Positions 1-5,531 of a stretch of 5,687 nucleotides of DNA are shown one piece after another. This DNA is from CAYVAP01 sp964343195 (GTDB taxonomy: Bacteria; Bacteroidota; Bacteroidia; J057): NCBI GenBank assembly GCA_964343195.1, contig CAYFIR010000219.1, positions 1 to 5,687 on the forward strand. Reading direction: 5' to 3'. Under the pieces are notes generated by a model. The model was not told the DNA's origin and ran no database searches. It saw nothing but the letters and a program-made list of their open reading frames with translations. Position numbers and translations under genes: made by a program. How positions within the stretch are numbered: position 1 is the first letter of the stretch; the number at the start of each line of letters is the position of its first letter.

Positions 1-41
1 AGGTTCTTCCACCATCCCAAAGTCGCTTTTTATTAAATAGC

Positions 42-232
42 TATTTGCGGACCTAGAAAAAAGGTAGGTCCCGCTGAAGGCGACATAACACTTTCAGAGG
101 AAGCATTTAAAAAATCCATTTGCGGAGCTAAAAAAGAAGTAAGTCCCGCTGATCCACGATCCCGTGAAACGGGGAGGTGAAATAGCACTTTCAGAGATAG
201 CATATTAAAGATCAACTGGCGGAGCTACAAAG
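42..232. repeat. Diverged tandem intergenic repeat (two units and a partial third)
   Basis: Two units and part of a third can be aligned by eye. Unit 1 starts with ATTTGCGGACCTA at 43, unit 2 with ATTTGCGGAGCTA at 118, and a partial unit 3 with AACTGGCGGAGCTA at 214. Units 1 and 2 share an A-rich stretch, then GGTCCCGCTGA or AGTCCCGCTGA, then CACTTTCAGAG near 89 and 186, then GCAT with an A/T tail. Unit 2 carries an extra stretch of about 20 bases containing a small hairpin (CCCGT at 161-165, ACGGG at 169-173). Within unit 1, GCGGACCT (47-54) can pair with AGGTCCCGC (66-74) with one bulge. A 60-codon open frame on the minus strand here merely reads through the repeats and has no gene-like features, so I treat it as non-coding. 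The repeat lies 3' of the WG-repeat gene. Confidence 0.6.
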
Positions 233-275
233 CCTCACGAGCTCCCCAACTGTTAATTCGCGTATGTTACATGAT

Positions 276-1445
276 TTACTCCGGCTGAAACTCACGAGGG
301 ACATACCAGGTGCCGGTTTGCTTACTGGCACAACCTTTTACGATCCCTGCCTCGGTGCGTCTCGTAACCAGGTAATACCCGTCTGCCGCCCAAAGGTCGC
401 GTTCCCCTAACTTGGTGTAAGCCCTGTCTATGCCATGATAAAGTGGTGCGAGGACTGCACGACTCTGGTCAAGATCAAAAACCCCAAACCCGGCCTCTCC
501 TACATACTTGATTCCGAAGTAGCTTGTTGATTGGACTTCGTTATAGGTGATGGGGAGGCATACGGTTCCAGAGGAATCGACCAACCCCCATCGGTTGGTC
601 CCAGCACCAGATCCGGTTTGCCGATAAGCAAGCCCAAAGTGCTTCCCATCATGGGTTACGACATCCTGCACATGGATGGAGTCCCCATAGTTTGCGACCA
701 CTCCCTCACGCAACCGTCGCTCACCATCCGACATTTCTGGCTCATCAAGGTCCCACATTCCCATGTCATCAAGGCTCACAATGGTGGCCACCTCTTCGAT
801 CTCGTCGTCGCCTCCCATTCGCCCTTCGACTGGGTTGGTCTCATCTCCATGGCAGTCCACAAAGGAGATGTTACCTGAGTTGACCACCTGAAAAACCGGA
901 CAGGCTTCGTCAGACTGGTAAATATTGAAAAACTGAGCGTCCAATGGCACGATAAATTCGCCCATGTCATTGACAACCCCTACTTCACGGCCCTTTTGTG
1001 CCTGAAAGAACCGTCCGTAGCTACCATCCAGTGCATACACATTGATACTATACTCCACGGGGAGAACCAGTCGTCCCAAGGCGACGTTGTAAATGCCATA
1101 GTTTTCTCCATCAAAAACCCGCACGCAGTTTCCACCTCCCATGTAGGTGATCAGGTCATAGGTTGGAGCAAGTAGCATACGCCCCTTTCGATCTACTATC
1201 CCAAATTGTTCATCCTGTTTGCAGATCGCCCATGCACCTTTTTCGCCATTGTGATTGAAGAATCCCAGATACTGGAAAGTGGGGGGCATGACCTGTTTGC
1301 CTCGGTCGTCAACGATGCCCCATGCCCCATCACTTTCGGTTTCATTCGTTTCTTCGAAATAATAGGGGAAGACCATTTTTTGCGCTGGAAGCCCGAGTGA
1401 AATCAGGCAGAGGAGTAGGGCGAAGTAGTTTCTTGTCAAAAACAT
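276..1445 (-). CDS. Secreted WG-repeat protein
   Basis: This encodes a 389-residue exported protein built mainly of WG repeats, short beta-rich units thought to stack or form propeller-like binding scaffolds. Units begin around residues 42 (WGIVDDRG), 81 (FGIVDRKG), 116 (YGIYN), 155 (VGVVNDMG), 286 (WGLVDSSG) and 320 (FGVFDL), with a degenerate one near 193. Most are followed by a hydrophobic strand and a Pro, as in LLAPTY or VCLPITY. An acidic linker at about 211-245 splits the array into two groups. The start at 1445 is preferred to the in-frame ATG at 1499 because it begins directly with a signal peptide (MFLTRNYFALLLCLISLGLPAQ split: basic N-region, Leu-rich core, cleavage near residue 21). 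There is no lipobox Cys and no T9SS sorting tail, so a periplasmic location is likely. It lies 118 bp downstream of the CHAT gene on the same strand. The ligand is unknown. WG assignment is firm; role is not. Confidence 0.85.
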   Translation of the reverse strand: MFLTRNYFALLLCLISLGLPAQKMVFPYYFEETNETESDGAWGIVDDRGKQVMPPTFQYLGFFNHNGEKGAWAICKQDEQFGIVDRKGRMLLAPTYDLITYMGGGNCVRVFDGENYGIYNVALGRLVLPVEYSINVYALDGSYGRFFQAQKGREVGVVNDMGEFIVPLDAQFFNIYQSDEACPVFQVVNSGNISFVDCHGDETNPVEGRMGGDDEIEEVATIVSLDDMGMWDLDEPEMSDGERRLREGVVANYGDSIHVQDVVTHDGKHFGLAYRQTGSGAGTNRWGLVDSSGTVCLPITYNEVQSTSYFGIKYVGEAGFGVFDLDQSRAVLAPLYHGIDRAYTKLGERDLWAADGYYLVTRRTEAGIVKGCASKQTGTWYVPREFQPE

Positions 1446-1529
1446 ATCCTGGGTTGTTAGGGGAAGTGAAAATTTTAATCTGTCGAAAAGGTAAACCACC
1501 TGACTAAAATACCCAAGAATGTGGCGTGC

Positions 1530-1540
1530 ACTGTGACAGT
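1530..1540. promoter_or_regulatory. Short palindrome between the CHAT and WG genes
   Basis: ACTGT-G-ACAGT is a perfect 5-bp inverted repeat around one base, in the 118-bp gap between the two minus-strand genes. It lies about 85-95 bp upstream of the WG gene start. It could be an operator or part of a weak hairpin. No convincing TAnnTTTG promoter accompanies it, so the WG gene may simply be transcribed from upstream of the CHAT gene. A palindrome this short can occur by chance. Confidence 0.15.
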
Positions 1541-1563
1541 AAATGGCACTCTTTGACCCAGGT

Positions 1564-2388
1564 TTAGAAGGACGCCAGCAGGGTCAGCACCTCGGGGGCT
1601 TTCCACTGGAGGGCAAGGGCCACCGCGGCCATGGCCGTCAGGCCGACCGCGATTCCCATGCGAACCTGCTTCATACTCTGTTTCATGGAGGCGGCAGAAT
1701 AGGAAAAGCTGAGCCTCGGATGAACGCGCTGGTTGAGCAGCGGACCATGCTCCTTGAGGAAATACAATCCCCAGGGCAGGGGTTCGCCCTCGGCAGGGCG
1801 GCGGGCCCAGGTCATCTCGTCGGACTCGATGTCATAGTGAACGCGATAATCCCTTACCGTTTCGTGTTGATACTTCACCACCGAGAAAGCATCCCGAATA
1901 GAATCTCCCGCACCGATTCGTTCATAGAAGGTGTGGGCAACTTCCTCGGTGTCAGCGCCATACTGGGCGCTCTGGGTGACCATGATGGCGGGCACGTCCC
2001 GGCGTAGCAGTTCATCCAACAGCTCTGGGGTGGCGCAGCCACTGAGGTACACGCATCTCAGCCGAGGAAACTGTGCAACAAAAGCGCCCAGAACCTTTGG
2101 CGTCATGCAGACTTTTCCCAGTTGCGTCTGAACGTATAATCCATCCGGGTGCTCTGCCCCATAAAAGTGTAAAAATTCCACCCGCTGCCGCATGGCGTAG
2201 GGAGCCAGGGTAAGGCCCTCATATTCCCCATTCCCCCGCTGCAAAGGCTGCTTGAGCGGGATCATCAGCGAGGCCACTTTTCGGGTGATGAAAGAAGCCT
2301 CCTGGTACGTCATCGGGGTCAGGACAAATCCTGGCGTGGCGTTTACACGAGCCAGCCAGATGGCAGGTATGGTTTGAGTTGGCTTCAT
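1564..2388 (-). CDS. CHAT (caspase-like) domain protein with C-terminal membrane anchor
   Basis: This encodes 274 residues. The middle matches the CHAT domain, a caspase/separase-fold cysteine protease family frequent in Bacteroidota and often tied to signalling or defence modules. Strand-like VEFLHFYG (70-77) sits where the catalytic His motif is expected. YLSGCATPELLDELL (114-128) carries the predicted nucleophile Cys118. VPAIMVTQS (132-140) and the segment AHTFYERIGAGDSIRDAF (151-168) match the family's VIAT and FY..L..G.SI..AF signatures, and LPWGLYFL (204-211) matches the usual end of the domain. A hydrophobic segment at about 244-262 follows basic residues (KQSMKQVR) and leaves a tail of about 12 residues. 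This predicts a tail-anchored protein with the CHAT domain in the cytoplasm. No sensor or effector domain is fused, and there is no signal peptide. The His motif is unusual: the common GGH is replaced by GAEH, so activity is uncertain. It is the first gene of a probable minus-strand pair with the WG gene. Confidence 0.75.
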   Translation of the reverse strand: MKPTQTIPAIWLARVNATPGFVLTPMTYQEASFITRKVASLMIPLKQPLQRGNGEYEGLTLAPYAMRQRVEFLHFYGAEHPDGLYVQTQLGKVCMTPKVLGAFVAQFPRLRCVYLSGCATPELLDELLRRDVPAIMVTQSAQYGADTEEVAHTFYERIGAGDSIRDAFSVVKYQHETVRDYRVHYDIESDEMTWARRPAEGEPLPWGLYFLKEHGPLLNQRVHPRLSFSYSAASMKQSMKQVRMGIAVGLTAMAAVALALQWKAPEVLTLLASF

Positions 2389-2477
2389 GATTACTGATTT
2401 GGGGTTTATATCATGATGACGCCGGTCTCAAGGAGTCTTCCACGCAATAGATGAAAAAATACCCCGGTTCCGTGTGT

Positions 2478-2529
2478 TCCGCCGGGTCTCCGTACCCGGT
2501 GGCATTTAGACTTTCGAACTCCGATCCGA
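2478..2529 (+). repeat. 52-bp REP-like direct repeat, copy 1
   Basis: This copy matches 2771-2822 at 48 of 52 positions by hand alignment. It contains a perfect 6-bp hairpin, CCGGGT (2482-2487) with ACCCGG (2494-2499), followed by a conserved single-stranded-looking tail, AGACTTTCGAACTCCGATCC. A stem plus fixed tail resembles REP/BIME-type dispersed elements. Two of the four differences fall in the hairpin loop and none in the stem. Confidence 0.75.
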
Positions 2530-2560
2530 GGCTTTTGCCCGCTGGCAAGTAGGGGGGGAG

Positions 2561-2623
2561 ATCCCCCCGCTTTTCGCCATAGGCGAAAACCACCCCCCTT
2601 CGCTGCTGCGCGCCGAAGGGGGG
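2561..2623 (-). repeat. G/C-tract double-hairpin module, minus orientation
   Basis: Read on the minus strand, this is CCCCCCTTCG, an 11-base loop, CGAAGGGGGG, then TGG, then TTTTCGCC-TAT-GGCGAAAA, then GCGGGGGGAT. The two hairpins have perfect stems of 10 bp (2593-2602 with 2614-2623) and 8 bp (2571-2578 with 2582-2589). The same arrangement recurs in the opposite orientation at 2664-2717. A further G-tract at 2552-2558 can pair with the C-tract at 2563-2568. Confidence 0.7.
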
Positions 2624-2663
2624 AAAGTTGCTGTTGCGGCCTCAGACCGCCCCAGAACTCATT

Positions 2664-2717
2664 CCCCCCTTTAAAAAAAGGGGGGTGGCATTTCGCCCGG
2701 CGAAATGACGGGGGGAT
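2664..2717 (+). repeat. G/C-tract double-hairpin module, plus orientation
   Basis: This reads CCCCCCTTT-AAAA-AAAGGGGGG, TGG, CATTTCGCC-C-GGCGAAATG, ACGGGGGGAT. The first hairpin has a perfect 9-bp stem (2664-2672 with 2677-2685). The second is a 9-bp inverted repeat around one base (2689-2697 with 2699-2707). Layout and the key strings (CCCCCCTT, AAGGGGGGTGG, TTTCGCC, GGCGAAA, CGGGGGGAT) match the module at 2561-2623 on the other strand; only the first loop differs strongly. Confidence 0.7.
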
Positions 2718-2770
2718 TCGATCACCTCCCCACCTGCACGATCTCTGATCTTGCCTCGGCCCCTCCCAAC

Positions 2771-2822
2771 TCCGCCGGGTCTCTGAACCCGGTGGCCTCT
2801 AGACTTTCGAACTCCGATCCGA
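2771..2822 (+). repeat. 52-bp REP-like direct repeat, copy 2
   Basis: This is the second copy of the element at 2478-2529, in the same orientation, 293 bp downstream. The stem CCGGGT (2775-2780) / ACCCGG (2787-2792) is intact while the loop differs (CTCTGA against CTCCGT). The downstream tail AGACTTTCGAACTCCGATCC is identical. The two copies bracket the G/C-tract hairpin modules. Confidence 0.75.
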
Positions 2823-2935
2823 CCGCGTTGTACCAGCAGCACTTGCAATCACGAAATCACACATGACGAATTCAGGATACCGACCTACGCGTCGCCCCAC
2901 ATTTTCTTCAAAAACCGAAAACAAACCTCAATTCA

Positions 2936-2969
2936 TTTGGCAAAAAAAAATGAAAAATGCATACGTTTG
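2936..2969 (+). promoter_or_regulatory. Bacteroidota-type promoter for the metalloprotease/T9SS operon
   Basis: TTTG at 2936-2939 and TACGTTTG at 2962-2969 are exact matches to the Bacteroidota housekeeping promoter elements TTTG (-33) and TAnnTTTG (-7). The 22-bp spacing is within the accepted range. Transcription would start near 2975-2977, leaving a leader of about 250 nt before the ATG at 3228. No other exact TAnnTTTG with a suitable upstream TTTG was noticed in this intergenic region. Confidence 0.6.
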
Positions 2970-2990
2970 GATTAAGCAAATAATACGACT

Positions 2991-3083
2991 ATGAAAAAAA
3001 ACACCTCACATCTAGCCCGCTTACACCCATCGCTTCCTGAAAAGAAAGCCTGGGAATCTCACTTAACAAGCCATAAGAGCTAA
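2991..3083 (+). CDS. Possible 30-residue leader peptide
   Basis: A small ORF starts about 15 nt after the predicted transcription start. It encodes a basic, His/Ser-rich peptide beginning MKKNTSHLARLHPSL and ending in HKS. It has no signal peptide and no family I recognise. Its stop codon (3081-3083) lies inside a perfect hairpin (3075-3093), an arrangement like that of leader peptides in attenuators. There is no Shine-Dalgarno sequence, but that is normal here. It may equally be a chance ORF. Confidence 0.25.
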   Translation: MKKNTSHLARLHPSLPEKKAWESHLTSHKS

Positions 3084-3093
3084 AAAAGCTCTT
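3075..3093 (+). promoter_or_regulatory. Leader hairpin 1 at the end of the small ORF
   Basis: AAGAGCT (3075-3081) pairs perfectly with AGCTCTT (3087-3093) around an AAAAA loop. It overlaps the stop codon of the 30-codon ORF. It is not followed by a T-run, so it is not a standard intrinsic terminator. A regulatory or RNA-stabilising role is inference. Confidence 0.4.
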
Positions 3094-3120
3094 CAGAGAT
3101 CCTGTGCCCGTTACCTCAGA

Positions 3121-3231
3121 ATGGGTGGCATCAGCTTGTCCTATGGAAAAATTGCTTCCACTAGCAAGAGGGTTTCCATTTCAGAAAATTCAGTAACTCA
3201 ACCAATCAAAAATTCAACCAATCAATTATGA
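3121..3231 (+). CDS. Possible 36-residue upstream ORF overlapping the metalloprotease start
   Basis: An ATG at 3121 opens a 36-codon frame (MGGISLSYGKIAS...) whose TGA at 3229-3231 overlaps the metalloprotease ATG at 3228 in an ATGA arrangement, typical of translational coupling. The peptide resembles no family I know, and the frame crosses the leader hairpin. It may be a chance ORF; the overlap is the only argument for it. Confidence 0.15.
   Translation: MGGISLSYGKIASTSKRVSISENSVTQPIKNSTNQL
3143..3179 (+). promoter_or_regulatory. Leader hairpin 2, with an alternative pairing
   Basis: ATGGAAA (3143-3149) pairs perfectly with TTTCCAT (3173-3179), enclosing a nested stem TTGC (3152-3155) / GCAA (3164-3167). 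The same TGGAA (3144-3148) could instead pair with TTCCA at 3156-3160. The two states exclude each other. The stems are short, so a switch is only a possibility. Confidence 0.3.
3198..3225 (+). repeat. 12-nt direct repeat just before the metalloprotease start
   Basis: TCAACCAATCAA occurs at 3198-3209 and again at 3214-3225, ending two bases before the ATG at 3228. This A/C-rich, unstructured stretch replaces a Shine-Dalgarno sequence, as is common in Bacteroidota. It may help ribosome loading or arise from local duplication. Confidence 0.5.
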
Positions 3232-4526
3232 AACAGACAACCTTACTCCTCTGGCTGGCCCTGATCAGCGGGCTGAGCATGTGGGGACAAGAAAACAACC
3301 CTGGATGTTCTACTTGTGTCGAATGCGAAGAAGAACCTAGAGATGAAGAGACGGGAATCAGGAGTAATTGCTCCAGTGAACCTTTTTACGATTATTATCC
3401 TGATGAAAATACCCCACTTCAGGTAGTAAGGGTAAACCTAATTTTCGTGCAGGAGCAAAATGGTGAGGCGAGCTTTCAGTTTGGTAATGAAGAACATGAA
3501 TCCATCATCGACTATGGACTGGAAGAACTGAACTATCGTATGGGCAACGTTGCTCCCTCTAATTCCGATCCTGGTTGTGAACAAAGCCCCTGCGAGGATA
3601 TACCCGATACCAGGATAAGGTTCATGATCAATAAGATGTATATCAGAGATGTGGCATGGGACAACGACTAGGGGATTTCTCCCACAAAGAGGCAATGCCC
3701 TTCTACGATTGATCAAATAGGTGATTATTCCCTCACAGCTTGGAATGGGTTTTCTTGCCCAACAACCAATGAGTGGTACACCTCCATTGAAGATCTACAT
3801 CAACAATTATTGGCTGATAATACCTTAGAGCCTGCCATTAATATGTTCGTAACTTCCAGTGGAGAGCATCTGGCCAATATCCAAAATACCCACTGCTCCT
3901 GCTATTATGATAACCACTGCTCAATGTCAAATACAACGGTAAAACAATGGGGATCTGCCCGAGTACACCTACCAGACTTATATGTAAAGTATCTGACCTT
4001 CGGGAACCTTTGCTTTCAACAGTATTGGCCGAACGAGCCTAACGCTCCTAACGGTTACTATAACTGGACTAATGTTTCTCGCGAGACTTTTCTGAACTGG
4101 TACCGAGGAAGTACCATTTTCTCATATCAACATGAGCTGATCCATCTGTTTCTGACAAATATAGGGCATGAAAATGGTTGTGGTCATAATGTGATGAATA
4201 ATAGGGGAGGTGGCACCTATTTATACCCCAGACAAATCGGCGAGATGCACGATAATTTGCAAAATTCGCCACTGAGCAATTACATCGTTTCATGTACTCC
4301 TTCTATTCAGCTAACCCAAACCACCAACTATGGCCCTAATGGAATCTACCATGCTGATCAAACCATTACCTGTGATGGAGATGTTCGAATAGAAGCGGAA
4401 CGATCAGTGGTTTTTCACGCAGGAGATCAAATCGAGTTAAAGGCAGGATTTGAAGTTAAACCCAATTCCCGATTCGTAGCCAGTATCCAATCCTGCACGC
4501 CTGAGGGATTTGTTGGGCACAACTAA
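3228..4526 (+). pseudogene. Secreted HExxH metalloprotease interrupted by an in-frame TAG
   Basis: One reading frame runs from ATG 3228 to TAA 4524-4526, broken only by TAG at 3669-3671 (codon 148). Downstream of it there are 284 open codons in the same frame. The first part has a signal peptide (MKQTTLLLWLALISGLSMWG) and a Cys-rich start to the mature chain. The second part has the zinc-site sequence HELIH (residues 302-306), GHENGCGH (313-320) and a likely Met-turn NVMNN (321-325), then RQIGEMHDNL, as in Bacteroidota secreted metzincin-like proteases. The C-terminal 70 or so residues (pattern IYHADQTI...VVFHAGDQIELKAGFEV...FVASIQSC) match the '3-coathanger stack' tail of exported Bacteroidota proteins. 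The expected role is an extracellular or cell-surface protease of unknown substrate. With the stop read literally, the product is a 147-residue secreted fragment lacking the active site. The intact frame suggests a recent nonsense mutation, readthrough, or a sequence error. A restart at TTG 3810 or ATG 3843 would lack a signal peptide. Confidence 0.8.
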
Positions 4527-4535
4527 TTATAAATT

Positions 4536-5531
4536 ATGAGACGAATCGCCACATATCTACTTTTTATCACCCTCTCTGCTGCCACCTTCGCCCAATCTGA
4601 CTGGGCACCCATCGGTACGGAGTGGTACTTCTCCCTGGCCAACGGCAAAATCAATGGCTTCGGCTACCTGCACATGCTGGTTACGGGGGACACGGTGATC
4701 CACGACACCACATGTAAGGTCATCGCCACCTATACCGAGGGGGCTACGACTCCCTACGTGGACTCACTTGAGTTCATGTTCAAGCAGGGAGACAGCCTAT
4801 TTCGGTTTTTTAAACCAAAGGGAGGATTTGGGCTGATTTATGATTTTGGGGCAGAACAAGGGGATACGGTCTCTATCGAAGCATTGATCCCATTTCCCGA
4901 CCATTATGGTGTAGAAAAGCTGTTGTTTATCATTGACACCAGCTATTCAATAAATATAAATGGCGATATCTTGACAGCTCAAAAGCTGTGGAGATTGTTC
5001 TGCGACTCTTGTGGGTATGGTGATCTTAGCGGTCTTATTGTAGAAGATATTGGCAGTATAGAAGGCTTTTTCCCGATCTATGGATCTACTCTGGCAGATG
5101 ACTTCCCTGGTTCCTTGAGGTGTTACTATAATCCTGATTTGGGTACCTATAGTCCTGCCATAGACGGACATACGGGCTATTATCACTTCTACAGGATCCC
5201 TTATGGCGGTCCCTGGCCCTATCCCTGCGATACGGTTTTCAGCTATGCCGATAGCAGTACAACTATCCATACACCAGACTGGCCGGAGTTGCGCTGGAGT
5301 CTGGAGCCTACTCAGCAGATCCTTTCCCTATCACTTTCCCAAGAGCCTGCTCATCCCATAGAAATTCAGCTTTTAGGCATAACAGGCCAATTAATACAGG
5401 AAGAAATCTGGTCCATTGGCACTTCTAGCCATCAGGTTTCAGCATCATCCCTGCCTCCTGGCGTTTATCTGGTAAAGCTACAAAGCCAGATAGGTAAGCA
5501 AGCAATTATCAAACTACTGGTGAGGGAATGA
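4536..5531 (+). CDS. Secreted protein with T9SS type A sorting domain, function unknown
   Basis: This encodes 331 residues. Residues 1-20 are a signal peptide (MRRIATYLLFITLSAATFAQ). Residues about 22-245 form a beta-rich body with W..IGTEWYF, GDTVIHDTTCKVI (51-63), IYDFGAEQGDTVSI (101-114), EDIGSIEGFFPIYG (170-183) and LRCYYNP. This pattern is seen in a common family of uncharacterised Bacteroidota secreted proteins. Residues about 252-331 are a type A C-terminal sorting domain, with the repeated hydrophobic strands, the LPPGVYLVKL signature (306-315) and a final KLLV strand, which directs export by the type IX system and cleavage or anchoring at the surface. It starts 9 bp after the metalloprotease frame, with no Shine-Dalgarno sequence, and probably shares its transcript. 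GC content falls from about 55% (4621-4800) to about 40% (4801-4980). There is no enzymatic motif; a binding or structural role is a guess. Confidence 0.85.
   Translation: MRRIATYLLFITLSAATFAQSDWAPIGTEWYFSLANGKINGFGYLHMLVTGDTVIHDTTCKVIATYTEGATTPYVDSLEFMFKQGDSLFRFFKPKGGFGLIYDFGAEQGDTVSIEALIPFPDHYGVEKLLFIIDTSYSININGDILTAQKLWRLFCDSCGYGDLSGLIVEDIGSIEGFFPIYGSTLADDFPGSLRCYYNPDLGTYSPAIDGHTGYYHFYRIPYGGPWPYPCDTVFSYADSSTTIHTPDWPELRWSLEPTQQILSLSLSQEPAHPIEIQLLGITGQLIQEEIWSIGTSSHQVSASSLPPGVYLVKLQSQIGKQAIIKLLVRE

Larger units (their letters stand above)
2389..3227. other. 839-bp divergent intergenic region
   Basis: This region separates the CHAT gene (minus) from the metalloprotease gene (plus). From left to right it holds about 90 bp with no recognisable promoter for the CHAT gene, a composite of G/C-tract hairpins bounded by two 52-bp direct repeats (2478-2822), a promoter (2936-2969), and a structured leader (about 2976-3227). 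No full-length gene is supported. The open frames that cross the repeat composite on the minus strand are translations of the repeats. Confidence 0.7.

Noticed and set aside
1..36. Possible 3' end of an upstream plus-strand gene (frame ending in TAA at 34-36)
   Set aside because: Only 11 codons are visible and the peptide tail is not recognisable; all three frames end within about 60 bases, so it cannot be told from chance.
221..245. GGAGCT / AGCTCC inverted repeat as a terminator for the WG gene
   Set aside because: Six-base arms around a 13-base loop and no T-run on the minus strand; it also overlaps the tandem repeat.
2405..2431. Sigma70-like TTGAGA and TATAAA on the minus strand before the CHAT gene
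   Set aside because: The spacer is only 15 bp, and Bacteroidota primary sigma factors use TAnnTTTG rather than this consensus.
2411..2593. 60-codon minus-strand open frame upstream of the CHAT gene
   Set aside because: It translates the 52-bp repeat and the hairpin module; it has no gene-like features.
3093..3104. 12-base string TCAGAGATCCTG shared with 5567-5578
   Set aside because: One 12-base match in a window this size is expected by chance, and flanking bases do not match.
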